DNA of 33,719 nucleotides from Streptacidiphilus melanogenes (GCF_000787835.1 NZ_BBPP01000006.1:1-33719); one strand, 5' to 3'; counted from the first letter of the stretch, positions 23,192 to 31,877 are shown. The notes: generated by a model not told the origin, from the sequence alone. Made by a program: numbers and translations.

Positions 23192-26100
23192 TGCGCGGTT
23201 CAGCGAAGGGGCACGGCGGCGTGATGCGCGCCATCGTCGCCTGGAGCCTCAGCTTCCGTTTTCTGGTGGTCGCGGCCGCCGTCGCGTTGATGACGGTCGG
23301 CATCGCGACCATGCCCAGTACGCCGCTCGACGTCTTCCCCGAGTTCGCTCCCCCGCAGGTGGAGATCCAGACCGAGAGCCTCGGGCTGTCCACCTCCGAC
23401 GTGGAGCAGCTGGTCACCGTGCCGCTCGAACTGGCGATGAACGGCATGCCGGGACTGAGCCAGATGCGGTCCACCTCGGTGCCGCAGCTCTCCTCGATCG
23501 TCATGGTGTTCTCGCAGAACACGAACCTGCTGCGGGCCCGTCAGCTGGTCGCGGAGCGGTTGGCCACCGTCCGGCCGACGCTGCCGCGCTGGGCCAGCCC
23601 GCCCGTCATCCTCGCGCCGGTCTCCGCGACCGCACGCGTCGTGCAGATCGGCATGACCGCCAGCGGCAACGGGCCTGACGGCAAGCCGCTGACGCCTATG
23701 GAGCTGTCGCAGCTCGCCTACTGGAACGTCAAGCCCCGGCTGCTGCACGTCGACGGCGTGGCGGACGTGTCGATCTGGGACCAGCGCCCGGAGACCTTCC
23801 AGGTCCAGGTGGACCCGAAGAAGATGGCGGCGCAGCAGGTCACCCTGGACAACGTGGAGCGGTCCACCGCCGACGCGCTGGACTCCGGCGCGCTGCAGTT
23901 CTCCACCGGCGCCGTCGTCGGCGCGGGCGGGTACCTCGACGGCCAGGGCGCGCCGGGGCTGGGGAACCAGCGGCTCCAGGTCGCCCACCAGCTGTCCGTA
24001 CAGAGCCCGGCCGACCTGGCCAAGATCCCGTTGGAGGACCAGGCCGCCCAGGGCAAGAAGGTGACGCTGGGCCAGATCGGCGACGTCGTCGAGAGCTACC
24101 AGCCGCTGATCGGCGACGCCGTCATCAACGGCAAGCCGGGCATCCTGCTGGTCGTCGAGAAGCTGCCGTGGGGCAACACCCTCAAGATCACCTCGGCGGT
24201 CGACGAGGCGCTCAGGTCGCTGCAGCCGGGCCTGAAGGGCGTGGCCTTCGACTCGCACATCTTCCGGCCGGCCGACTTCATCGACGACTCCATCCACAAC
24301 CTGCTGGACTCGCTGCTGCTCGGCTTCCTGCTGGTCGTGGTCATCCTGGTGCTGTTCCTGTTCGAGTGGCGGGTGGCGCTGATCAGCCTGGTCAGCATCC
24401 CGCTCTCGCTGACCGCGACCGTGCTGGTGCTCAGAGCCCTCGGCACCACCGTCAACACGATGGTGCTGGCCGGCCTGATCATCGCGCTCGGCGCGGTCGT
24501 GGACGACGCCATCATCGACGTCGAGAACATCCTGAGGCGCCTGCGCATCGCCCGCCGCACCGGCAAGGACGACGGCAAGGCCACCAAGTCGACGGCCCGG
24601 ATCATCCTGGGCGCCTCGCTGGAGGTCCGCAGCCCGATCGTCTACGCGACGCTGATCATCGTCGCGGCGGCCGTGCCGATCTTCCTGCTGCACGGCCTGA
24701 CGGCCTCCTTCTTCCGGCCGCTGGCCTTCGCCTACACGCTGGCGATCATCGCCTCGATGGCGGTGGCGCTCACCGTCACCCCGGCGCTGACCCTGATCCT
24801 GCTGCGCCGCGCGCCGCTCAAGCGGTTCCAGTCGCCGCTGGTCCGGGTGCTGCGCCGCTGGTACGAGCGGTTCCTGAACCGGATCGTGGCCCGCCCCACC
24901 GCCGCCTACGGCGTCTTCGCCGCCGTGGTGCTGTGCGGCGCGCTGGTCGCGCCGCAGCTCGGCCAGTCCCTGTTCCCGGCCTTCCAGCAGCGCGACCTGT
25001 TGATCCACTGGGACGCCATCCCCGGCACCTCCGACACCGAGGTGCTGCGCACCACCAACCAGCTCTACGCGGAGCTCAAGGCCATCCCGGGCGTCGAGGA
25101 CTTCGGCGCGCACATCGGCCGCGCCCCGCAGGGCGAGGAGATCGTCGGCATCAACGCGACCGAGGTGTGGATCCACATCGACTCCAAGGTCGACTACGAC
25201 AAGACCCTGGCCAGGGTCCGCCAGGTCGTCGACAGCCACCCCGGCCTGTACCGGGACGTGGAGACCTACCTCAACGAGCGCATCGAGGAGGTGCTCACCG
25301 GCTCCCAGCAGGCCGTCACCGTCCGCGTCTACGGCCAGGACCTGGGGCAGATGCGCAACACGGCGCAGTCCGTGCTCAACCAGGTCGCCGCCGTCCCTGG
25401 GGTCGTCGACCCGCACATGGCCCTCTCCGTCGACACGCCCCAGATCAACGTCGAGGTGAACCTCGCCAAGGCCGCGAAGTACGGCCTCAAGCCCGGTGAC
25501 GTGCGGCGGCAGGCCGCGACCATGGTGGCCGGCCAGGAGATGGGCAACGTCTTCGAGGACAACCAGGTCTACGGCGTCTTCGTGTGGAGCATCCCGTCCG
25601 CCCGCCAGAACGCGGGCTCGATCGCCGCCCTGCCGCTGGACACCCCGAACGGCGGCCACATCAAGCTGGGCGACATCGCGAACGTCACGCTCGGCCCCGA
25701 CCCCTACCTGATCACCCGTGAGGACAACTCCCGCTACATCGACGTCGGCGCGAACGTCCAGGGCCGCGACCTGTCCGCCGTGGTCGACCAGATCCGCGCG
25801 AAGCTCGCCGCCAACGTGACCGTCCCGCAGGGCTCGCACTACACGCTGCTGGGCGAGTACCAGGAGCGTCAGCAGGCGCAGCAGAGCCTGCTGACGACGG
25901 CGGCGCTGGCGGCCGTGGCCATCATGCTGCTGCTTCAGCTCGCCTTCGGCTCGTGGCGGCTGGCGACGCTGCTCTTCGTCACGCTGCCGATGGCGCTGAT
26001 CGGCGGCCTGATCGCGATCTGGTTCGGCGGGGCGGAGATCACCATCGGGGCGCTGGTCGGCTTCTTCACCGTCTTCGGGATCGCGGCGAGGAACGGGATC

Positions 26101-26424
26101 CTGATGATCAATCACTGCCAGCACCTGGAGACCGAGGAGGGCATGGCCTTCGGCCCCGACCTCGTCGTCCGCGGCGCGAGCGAGCGGCTGGCGCCCATCC
26201 TGATGACCTCGCTGGCGACCGGCCTGGCCCTGGTGCCGCTGGTCATCGCCGGCAACCAGCCCGGACGCGAGATCGAGTACCCGCTGGCCGTGGTCATCCT
26301 CGGCGGGCTGGTGAGCTCGACCCTGCTGACGCTGTTCGTGGTGCCCTCGCTGTACCTCCGGTTCAGCCGGCGCAAGGAGCAGGGCCCCACCGAGATGCCG
26401 CCCGCGGAGCTGCCGGTGGGCTGA
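23188..26424 (+). CDS. RND efflux permease 2 (CusA/CzcA-like)
   Basis: A 1078-aa pump of usual RND length. ATG 23188 overlaps the lipoprotein stop; ATG 23224 (MRAIVAWSL) is an alternative that matches the family start better. Porter start PLDVFPEFAPPQVEIQTESLG and LSTSDVEQLVTVPLE is CusA/CzcA-like. Helix 4 has GAVVDDAIIDVENILRR with D439-D440, and the second half has GIAARNGILMINHCQHLE, so the proton path looks intact, in contrast to RND1. A C-terminal helix pair ends in LYLRFSRRKEQG. The predicted role is proton-driven export of metal ions or toxic compounds across the cytoplasmic membrane with the small lipoprotein. The metal specificity cannot be read from the sequence. Confidence 0.94.
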   Translation: MMRGSAKGHGGVMRAIVAWSLSFRFLVVAAAVALMTVGIATMPSTPLDVFPEFAPPQVEIQTESLGLSTSDVEQLVTVPLELAMNGMPGLSQMRSTSVPQLSSIVMVFSQNTNLLRARQLVAERLATVRPTLPRWASPPVILAPVSATARVVQIGMTASGNGPDGKPLTPMELSQLAYWNVKPRLLHVDGVADVSIWDQRPETFQVQVDPKKMAAQQVTLDNVERSTADALDSGALQFSTGAVVGAGGYLDGQGAPGLGNQRLQVAHQLSVQSPADLAKIPLEDQAAQGKKVTLGQIGDVVESYQPLIGDAVINGKPGILLVVEKLPWGNTLKITSAVDEALRSLQPGLKGVAFDSHIFRPADFIDDSIHNLLDSLLLGFLLVVVILVLFLFEWRVALISLVSIPLSLTATVLVLRALGTTVNTMVLAGLIIALGAVVDDAIIDVENILRRLRIARRTGKDDGKATKSTARIILGASLEVRSPIVYATLIIVAAAVPIFLLHGLTASFFRPLAFAYTLAIIASMAVALTVTPALTLILLRRAPLKRFQSPLVRVLRRWYERFLNRIVARPTAAYGVFAAVVLCGALVAPQLGQSLFPAFQQRDLLIHWDAIPGTSDTEVLRTTNQLYAELKAIPGVEDFGAHIGRAPQGEEIVGINATEVWIHIDSKVDYDKTLARVRQVVDSHPGLYRDVETYLNERIEEVLTGSQQAVTVRVYGQDLGQMRNTAQSVLNQVAAVPGVVDPHMALSVDTPQINVEVNLAKAAKYGLKPGDVRRQAATMVAGQEMGNVFEDNQVYGVFVWSIPSARQNAGSIAALPLDTPNGGHIKLGDIANVTLGPDPYLITREDNSRYIDVGANVQGRDLSAVVDQIRAKLAANVTVPQGSHYTLLGEYQERQQAQQSLLTTAALAAVAIMLLLQLAFGSWRLATLLFVTLPMALIGGLIAIWFGGAEITIGALVGFFTVFGIAARNGILMINHCQHLETEEGMAFGPDLVVRGASERLAPILMTSLATGLALVPLVIAGNQPGREIEYPLAVVILGGLVSSTLLTLFVVPSLYLRFSRRKEQGPTEMPPAELPVG

Positions 26425-26434
26425 GGCACAGGCC

Positions 26435-26459
26435 CGGCCCCGAGTGCGGGCTGGGGCCG
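26435..26459. terminator. Bidirectional terminator between RND2 and the TetR gene
   Basis: CGGCCCC (26435-26441) pairs perfectly with GGGGCCG (26453-26459) across an 11-base loop. It lies 11 bases after the RND2 stop and directly beyond the end of the convergent TetR gene. There is no T-run, as is common in actinomycetes. Confidence 0.55.
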
Positions 26460-26460
26460 C

Positions 26461-27072
26461 TCAGCCCGGAGCGGCGATGCCGTCCAGGACCATGGAGAGG
26501 TACTGCCGGGCGATCTGCTCCGGGCTGTGCCCGCCGCCCGGCCGGTACCAGGACGCGGCGACCCACACGGTGTCACGGAGGAACCGGTAGGCGAGCCGCA
26601 GGTCCAGATCAGCGCGGAAGGCGTGCGCGGAGACCCCGCGTTCCAGGGTCTCCAGCCAGACCTGCTCGAAGCGCTGCTGCGAGTCGGCCAGGAAGGCGAA
26701 CCGCGGCTGCACGGCGAGCTGCCGGGCCTCCTTCTGGTAGATCGCCACCGCGTCCCGGTGCCGGTCGATCTCCCGGAACGACTCCGTCACCAGCGCCGCG
26801 AGGGTGTCCTTCGGGTCGAGCCGGGCGGCGAGGACTTCGTCGTAGCCCGCCCACAGCTCGTCCAGGAAGCCCGAGAGGATCTCCTCGAGCATCGACTCCT
26901 TGGAGTCGAAGTGGTAGTAGAGGCTCCCGGCCAGCAGCCCCGCCTCATCCGCGATCTTCCGCACGGTCGTGGCGTTGTAGCCCTGCTCCGCGAAGACCCG
27001 CGCGGCGGTCTCCAGAATCTCGCGCCGCCTGGCGGGAGACGCCGACTGGCTGCTTCTCTGTGTACTCGGCAC
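26461..27072 (-). CDS. TetR-family regulator, KstR2-like
   Basis: A 203-aa repressor of normal TetR length. GTG 27072 was chosen because AGGAGA lies 8 bases upstream; the frame extends further but into the divergent promoter. The HTH is at about 14-60: RRREILETAARVFAEQGYN, then TTVRKIADEAGLLAGSLYYH and FDSKESML. The ligand domain has VAIYQKEARQLAVQPRF and RFLRDTVWVAASWYRPGGGH, strikingly like KstR2 of mycobacteria, which senses a steroid-ring CoA thioester. No steroid or CoA-degradation genes are near, so the ligand and targets are unknown. It ends convergently with RND2 and diverges from the TPR gene, which it may regulate along with itself. Confidence 0.93.
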   Translation of the reverse strand: MPSTQRSSQSASPARRREILETAARVFAEQGYNATTVRKIADEAGLLAGSLYYHFDSKESMLEEILSGFLDELWAGYDEVLAARLDPKDTLAALVTESFREIDRHRDAVAIYQKEARQLAVQPRFAFLADSQQRFEQVWLETLERGVSAHAFRADLDLRLAYRFLRDTVWVAASWYRPGGGHSPEQIARQYLSMVLDGIAAPG

Positions 27073-27151
27073 CCCCACATTCTCCTGCACGAAACCCTGC
27101 GGTTCCCCAGCAGGGGCAGCGGAAGCCGGGCCGCCGCACAGAATCGTCGGG

Positions 27152-27194
27152 TGTCCGAATTGTCCGCCCGACTGTCCGTACACAGGGCTAGGGT
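27152..27194 (+). promoter_or_regulatory. Triple TGTCCG direct repeat and -10-like element before the TPR gene
   Basis: TGTCCG occurs at 27152, 27161 and 27173. TAGGGT follows at 27189-27194, 6 bases before the ATG at 27201, the distance expected for a -10 element driving a leaderless message, though AGGG could also serve as a weak ribosome site. The repeats could bind a regulator. Prediction only. Confidence 0.35.
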
Positions 27195-27200
27195 TCGGCC

Positions 27201-29162
27201 ATGGCTGATTCCGGAGACCTCGACGGCTTGCACTCGTGTTCGGTCGGCGGCGCGGAGCGACTCGACGCCGAAGGCGAGATCGCGGTGGCGCGTCTCGCCA
27301 TGGACGGCGGCGACCTCGCGCACGCCGCCACGCACGTCGGAAACGCGATCGCCAGCGCACCCCAACTGCCGGAGGCGCACGAGGTGCTGGGCGAGCTCGC
27401 AGCCCGGGCCGGTGGTGCCGAGGCCGCACTCGCACTGTTCCCGATGGACCGGCCCTACATCGGCGCCGTCGCGGCCCGTGCCAACCTGCTCGCGTCCTGC
27501 GGGCAGTGGAACCAGGCGGTGCGCCTGCTCGCGGAGGTCGTCGCCACGGAGCCGGGGCGGCCCTGGTCCGAGGTCGCCTGGCTGAGTCGCCGGGACCTGC
27601 CGGATCTGGTCAACCCCGAGGTCGTCGCCCAGTCCATCGGCCGGATCGTCGGCTCCGGCCTGCCCGACCCCTTCCCCGAGGTGCTCCGCACCAGCCTGCG
27701 GCCCTTCTACGACACGGTCCGCGCCGTCACCGCCGCCTGTCCGCAGCACGCCATGCTGCTCTCCCTCGCCTCCGGCCTGGCCCGACGCTACGGCGACCAC
27801 GACGAGTCCATCGCCTGGGCCCGCGCCGCCGTCGCCGCCGAGCCCACGCACATAAGCGCCGTCATGCTCGGCTACGCGCTGCGCGCCGCGGGCCGGCCCG
27901 ACGAGGCGATCGCCGTCTGGACGGACGAGCTGGCCCGTGACCCCTCCGATCTCAGCCTGCACGTGGACGTCGCCGAGCTGTACGCCGCGACCGGTCGGCC
28001 CGCACTCGGGCTGCCCTGGGCGGAGAAGGCCGTCGCCGCGAACGCCGAGGACCCGCTGGTCGTCCCGGCCCTCCACGGCATCCGCTTCGCCGTCGACCAG
28101 GACCCGGTCCACCTGGTCGCCCTCGTCGACCACCTGCGTGAGCACCCGGACCACGACTACGCGGCGACGGTTCTGGCCCAGCACAGCAGGGGACGCCCCT
28201 GGCTGGCGGGTGTCAGCCCCGCCCGTGAGGCGACGGCGAACGTCCTGCGGCAGTTCCTGCGCAGTCCCGACATTCGAGCGCACCACCGACTCTCCGTCGC
28301 GGGGTCCGCCGTCGAGGCGCCGAGCAGCGTGCTGACGCTGCTTCAGTGCTATCCCGGAGCCGAGCTGGAGTTCCGGTCCGTCCCCGAGCCCGACCCGCGG
28401 CACCCGCTGCGCCCGGTCGGCACGCAGGTCTGGAACTACCTCGGCACCGCGGCCGAGCCGGCCGTCCCGGCGCCGCCGGCGGAGGCGAGCGAGGCCGTGC
28501 GGACCGTCGCCGAGCACGCCTGGCCGTCGCTGCCCGCTGCCTACGACCGCGCCGTCCGGCTCGCCGCGGTCCCGATCACGCAGTTGCTCGGCGTGCTGGT
28601 GCACCCGCCGCTCCCCCGGAACGACGAACGCGGGCAGGCCCTCGCCGCGAACGCGCCCGACCTGTGGGTGCGCGCCGTACAGGCCTTCGCCTGTCTGGGC
28701 ATAGCCCACCACGGCACGGACACCCCGTGGCCGGAGTCGGAGCGCCGCCGCGTCCTGTCCGACCTGTTGGTCGGCCCCGAGGACTGGGTCACCGAGGCAG
28801 CCGCCCTCGCCCTGCTCGCCGTCGCCTGGAGCGAGCCCGCCACCAGGGAGGACATCGGACGGCTGCTGACCGCCCGCCTGACGCTCGCCATGGAGGCCTT
28901 CCGCACCCGGCCGGTCGAGGTGCTGCCGACGCTGTGCGCCCTCGTCCTCGCCTGCCCGTGGCTCGACGAGCGGGACCGGGAGCCCGCCCGGCTCGCGGCG
29001 GAGGCCGTCCGCCGCAGCGACGAGACGCCCGCGTCGACGGACGCGGAACAGCGGGGGCGTGAACTCGTCGCCGCTGGGAAGGAGCGCGCCAGAGAGAAGG
29101 AGCGCTCCGGAGAGGAAGCGGAGCCGAGGCGGCGGGGCCTCTTCCGTCGACGCCGCCGCTGA
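27201..29162 (+). CDS. TPR-repeat protein of unknown function
   Basis: A 653-aa protein without signal peptide or membrane helix. About residues 25-300 are TPR-like helix pairs, for example AEGEIAVARLAMDGGDLAHA, ALRAAGRPDEAIAVWTDELA and ELYAATGRPALGLPWAEKA. The second half is a different, mostly helical region with no motif I recognise (it includes QVWNYLG and ITQLLGVLVHPPLPRNDERG). The C-terminus is strongly charged and ends in RRRGLFRRRRR, which could bind nucleic acid, acidic proteins or membrane. It starts at ATG 27201. The two small genes downstream follow closely in the same direction and probably share the transcript. TPR scaffolds bind partner proteins; the partner is unknown. Confidence 0.88.
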   Translation: MADSGDLDGLHSCSVGGAERLDAEGEIAVARLAMDGGDLAHAATHVGNAIASAPQLPEAHEVLGELAARAGGAEAALALFPMDRPYIGAVAARANLLASCGQWNQAVRLLAEVVATEPGRPWSEVAWLSRRDLPDLVNPEVVAQSIGRIVGSGLPDPFPEVLRTSLRPFYDTVRAVTAACPQHAMLLSLASGLARRYGDHDESIAWARAAVAAEPTHISAVMLGYALRAAGRPDEAIAVWTDELARDPSDLSLHVDVAELYAATGRPALGLPWAEKAVAANAEDPLVVPALHGIRFAVDQDPVHLVALVDHLREHPDHDYAATVLAQHSRGRPWLAGVSPAREATANVLRQFLRSPDIRAHHRLSVAGSAVEAPSSVLTLLQCYPGAELEFRSVPEPDPRHPLRPVGTQVWNYLGTAAEPAVPAPPAEASEAVRTVAEHAWPSLPAAYDRAVRLAAVPITQLLGVLVHPPLPRNDERGQALAANAPDLWVRAVQAFACLGIAHHGTDTPWPESERRRVLSDLLVGPEDWVTEAAALALLAVAWSEPATREDIGRLLTARLTLAMEAFRTRPVEVLPTLCALVLACPWLDERDREPARLAAEAVRRSDETPASTDAEQRGRELVAAGKERAREKERSGEEAEPRRRGLFRRRRR

Positions 29163-29206
29163 GTCACCATGGGAACGCGAGCCGTCACCGACAGGAGAGG
29201 GTCGTC

Positions 29207-29368
29207 ATGAAACTGGGGAAGCTCGTCGCCAAGGGCGTCGCGGAGGACGTGGTCGACGCCACCGTCGAGGAGGCGCCTCCCGCGCGTGAGCCGGAGACCA
29301 CCGAGGCGGTCACCGTGCTGCCGCCCCGCGCGGAGCCGGTGAGCGCTGGGTCGAGCACAGAGCGGTGA
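29207..29368 (+). CDS. Small 53-aa protein coupled to the next gene
   Basis: The ATG at 29207 has a strong AGGAGAGG ribosome site 6 bases upstream. The product begins MKLGKLVAKGVAEDVVDATV, an amphipathic helix, and continues as an acidic, Pro/Thr-rich tail. Its TGA overlaps the GTG of the next gene as GTGA, a typical coupled arrangement, which argues that it is translated. Function unknown; it may be a small partner of its neighbours. Confidence 0.72.
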   Translation: MKLGKLVAKGVAEDVVDATVEEAPPAREPETTEAVTVLPPRAEPVSAGSSTER

Positions 29369-30081
29369 GCGGGTTCCGGCGCGCCCCCCGGGAGCGTCCG
29401 GAGCGTCCACCGGTCGGGTACAAGATCGCCCGACCGATGCTCTCCGCCGACGGCACCCGCCTCGGTTTCCGAGGCGTGTCGCTCGGCGGGGACATCGTCT
29501 ACGGGCCGCTCGACGACGCCCGCTGCGGCTACGAGCGGCGGCACCGCCCGCCGGCGCGCTGGTGTGCCTGCGGCTTCTACTGCCTGCACGACGCGGGCGC
29601 GGCGATCGAACTCGGCTGTGCGACGGAGTACCGGGACACCGTGCTGCTGGAGGTCGCGGTGCTGGGCGCCTACCTGCGCCACGAACGCGGCATGCGCTTC
29701 GAACGCCAGCGCGTGCGCCGTGTCCACTACCCACGGTGTGCCTGCGGCCGCGTGTCGGAGGGCGTCATCGACACCGGCGAGGGGGTGCTCGGCTGGCGCG
29801 CGATCACCGGCAGTTGCGCCGCCTGCGCGGGTCACCGCGCGCTGCTGCGGTTCGACACCTACTCCCACCTCGCGGGCCCGGAAACGGTCACCACCTGCGA
29901 CGAACGCCTCCCGCCCCCGGCCCCCGCATTCGCACGCACAGCCGCGCTGCCCCTGGATCAGGGCAAGGACGGCACGGACGCCCTCGTCCCCCAACTCGCC
30001 GCCGAGGCCGCCCTCCTCCAGGCCCGCCTGGACTGGTTCCAACTCCAACTCGGCAAACTGACGGGCCAGGGCGAGAGCTGA
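29365..30081 (+). CDS. Conserved-looking Cys-rich protein of unknown function
   Basis: A 238-aa protein starting at GTG 29365, overlapping the 53-aa gene by 4 bases. The N-terminal 45 residues are basic (RRAPRERPERPP) and contain GYKIARPMLSADGTRLGFRG. The middle is rich in cysteines: C-x-C-G-x-x-C (CACGFYC), CATEY, C-x-C-G (CACGRVS) and C-x-x-C (CAAC), enough for one or two zinc sites. The last 40 residues form a helix or short coiled coil (AAEAALLQARLDWFQLQLGKL). No signal peptide, no catalytic motif I know. Organisation suggests it works with the upstream TPR and 53-aa proteins. Confidence 0.83.
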   Translation: MSGFRRAPRERPERPPVGYKIARPMLSADGTRLGFRGVSLGGDIVYGPLDDARCGYERRHRPPARWCACGFYCLHDAGAAIELGCATEYRDTVLLEVAVLGAYLRHERGMRFERQRVRRVHYPRCACGRVSEGVIDTGEGVLGWRAITGSCAACAGHRALLRFDTYSHLAGPETVTTCDERLPPPAPAFARTAALPLDQGKDGTDALVPQLAAEAALLQARLDWFQLQLGKLTGQGES

Positions 30082-30450
30082 GGCCCGCGACGCCGCACGG
30101 CCCCGCCTCCGGTCCACGCGGGGCGTCACGGCCGTAGGTGGTAGGTGGGGGGACGAGACGAGGAGCCTCCCGCCCAGGAGCGGGGAAGGCATCCGCCCGC
30201 CGAAGGCTCGGCCGCGGTGCGTCCCGACCGGAGACCGGGAGCGGCTCACCACCGCCGGTCCACGCCTGTGCCCCAAACCCCTGGGCGGGTGACGGGGCAA
30301 GGGGCCTCCTCCCGTGCCACGGCTGCGGACGGCAGCCACCCGCTGAAGACGGAGCGGGGCAGGCCGGAGGCCGGTGTCGCTCCGTGCGGCCGGGGCAGGC
30401 GCGGGGTTGGTGCAACTGGGCGGCGTGGCCGGAGGCGTAGGGTGGGCCGC
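30082..30450. other. 369-bp intergenic region without a supported gene
   Basis: Very GC-rich and low in structure. It has the short direct repeat CCGGTCCACGC (about 30110 and 30257) and GGTAGGTGGTAGG-like purine runs. A 100-codon open frame at 30138 has no good ribosome site and an arginine/glycine-rich, non-protein-like composition. TAGGGT at 30438-30443, 7 bases before the next ATG, may be a promoter -10 for a leaderless transcript. Otherwise nothing recognised. Confidence 0.5.
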
Positions 30451-30831
30451 ATGGCTCAGGAGCTTCCGACCGCGCCGGTGCGGGTTGATGCGTGGATCTG
30501 GTCCGTGCGTCTGGCCAAGACCCGGTCCGCCGCCGGAACGGCCTGCCGGGCCGGGCACGTGCGGGTGAACGGGGAGCGGGCCAAGCCCGCGCAGCTGGTG
30601 CGGCCCGGTGACGAGGTGCGGGTACGTCAGGAGGGGCGCGAGCGGATCGTCATCGTGCAGAAGACCGTCGCCAAGCGCGTCGGCGCGCCCGTCGCCGCGG
30701 AGTGCCTGATCGACAACAGCCCCCCGCCGCCGCCCCGTGAGTTCGTCGCCACCGTACCCGTCCGCGACCGCGGCGCCGGCCGGCCGACGAAGCGGGACCG
30801 CCGCGACATCGAGCGGCTGCGCGGCTTCTGA
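30451..30831 (+). CDS. S4-domain RNA-binding protein, Hsp15/RqcP-like
   Basis: A 126-aa protein. ATG 30451 was chosen because VRVDAWIWSVRLAKTRSAA, the classical start of the Hsp15-type S4 domain, begins ten residues later. GHVRVNGERAKPAQLVRPGD completes the S4 fold (GxVxVNG, KP, GD). The basic C-terminus (GRPTKRDRRDIERLRGF) is usual in this family. Members bind 50S-peptidyl-tRNA complexes and take part in ribosome recycling or quality control (Hsp15 in E. coli, RqcP in Bacillus). A role on stalled ribosomes is inferred. The gene appears to be single, with its own promoter and a terminator hairpin downstream. Confidence 0.93.
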   Translation: MAQELPTAPVRVDAWIWSVRLAKTRSAAGTACRAGHVRVNGERAKPAQLVRPGDEVRVRQEGRERIVIVQKTVAKRVGAPVAAECLIDNSPPPPPREFVATVPVRDRGAGRPTKRDRRDIERLRGF

Positions 30832-30853
30832 CGCGCGCAGCCGAGCGCTTCGC

Positions 30854-30876
30854 CCTGAGGGCCCGAGGCCCTCAGG
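30854..30876. terminator. Bidirectional terminator hairpin between the S4 and methyltransferase genes
   Basis: CCTGAGGGCC (30854-30863) pairs perfectly with GGCCCTCAGG (30867-30876) across CGA. It lies between two convergent genes. The right arm is the first of tandem GGCCCTCA units that run into the methyltransferase stop (to about 30893). Confidence 0.7.
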
Positions 30877-30887
30877 CCCTCAGGCCC

Positions 30888-31847
30888 TCAGGCCTTCTTG
30901 ACTGCCACCAGTCCGTAGCCGCCGACCTCCGCGCGGGTGAGGCGGAGGTCCTCCTCGCTGACGGGCTCCGCGCCCGCCTGCCATTCGTTGATGGAGACGA
31001 CGCCGGGACCGGCCAGCTCCCAACCATCCTCGCCGCTGGTGCCGAAGCGCTGGACCTCGTCGAGGGGACGGGTGGCGACGGTGATGCCGCCGGCCTTGTA
31101 GATGCTCTCGACCGCGTCCTTGATCTCCTGCGTGGAGTGGTCCGAGCTGCCGTGGGTGAGGATCAGCACGCTGCCCGGGGCGAGCACCTGCTTGTAGCGG
31201 TCGAGCAGCGCGAGCGGCTCGTCCGAGTCCGGCAGGAAGTGCAGCAGTGCGACGACCAGCAGGGCCACGGGCTGATCGAAGTCGATCATCTCCTTGACCG
31301 CCGCCGCGTCCAGGATCGCGTCGACGTCGTGGAAGTCCGCGTCGACGTAGGCGGTGCGGCCCTGCGGGGTGCTGCTGAGCAGCGCACGGGCGTGGCTGAG
31401 GACCATCGGGTCGTTGTCGACGTAGACGATCCGGGAGTCGGGGGCCAGGCGCTGCGCCACCTCGTGGGTGTTCTCGGCGGTCGGGATGCCCGTGCCGATG
31501 TCGAGGAACTGGCGTATACCGAGACCGCTCGCGTAGCGGACCGCGCGGCCGAGGAAGCGCCGGTTGGCGCGGGCCGCATCCTGGACCGTGGGAATGAGCT
31601 TGACCACCTGCTCGGCCGCGGCGCGGTCCGCCGGGAAGTTGTCCTTGCCGCCGAGGTAGTAGTCGTACATCCGCGCCGGGTGCGGGACGTCGGTGCGCAG
31701 TTCGGTGCGGGGTTCGGCGTCGTCGTCCTCGGCCGCGGCCCAGTCCCAGTCGATCGCGGCCTCGGCGTCCGGTTCGGCGTTCGCAGCCGCTGCCTCCGCT
31801 GCCGCGTCCGCGCCTGTCTCGGCGTTGACGTCCGTGTTCTCAGCCAC
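30888..31847 (-). CDS. SAM-dependent methyltransferase, DUF574 (Methyltransf_19) family
   Basis: A 319-aa protein. GTG 31847 was chosen because GAAGGGGG lies 5 bases upstream; GTG 31862 is possible. The first 50 residues are an acidic Ala/Glu/Asp tail (AAAEAAAANAEPDAEAAIDW), unusual in length. The family signature follows: RTDVPHPARMYDYYLGGKDNF, ANRRFLGRAVRY, then the SAM-binding motif FLDIGTGIPT and VYVDNDPMVLSHARALL. This family is expanded in Streptomyces and its substrates are largely unknown. It is transcribed away from the MmcQ-like gene, across a 9-bp dyad. Confidence 0.94.
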   Translation of the reverse strand: MAENTDVNAETGADAAAEAAAANAEPDAEAAIDWDWAAAEDDDAEPRTELRTDVPHPARMYDYYLGGKDNFPADRAAAEQVVKLIPTVQDAARANRRFLGRAVRYASGLGIRQFLDIGTGIPTAENTHEVAQRLAPDSRIVYVDNDPMVLSHARALLSSTPQGRTAYVDADFHDVDAILDAAAVKEMIDFDQPVALLVVALLHFLPDSDEPLALLDRYKQVLAPGSVLILTHGSSDHSTQEIKDAVESIYKAGGITVATRPLDEVQRFGTSGEDGWELAGPGVVSINEWQAGAEPVSEEDLRLTRAEVGGYGLVAVKKA

Positions 31848-31877
31848 GTCGGCCCCCTTCACCCAACAACCCCGGCA

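Noticed and set aside
23200-26124. 974-codon minus-strand frame opposite RND2
   Set aside because: Antisense to an unmistakable RND pump; biased composition only.
30138-30440. 100-codon plus-strand frame in the 30082-30450 gap
   Set aside because: No convincing ribosome site, composition unlike a protein, no recognisable family.
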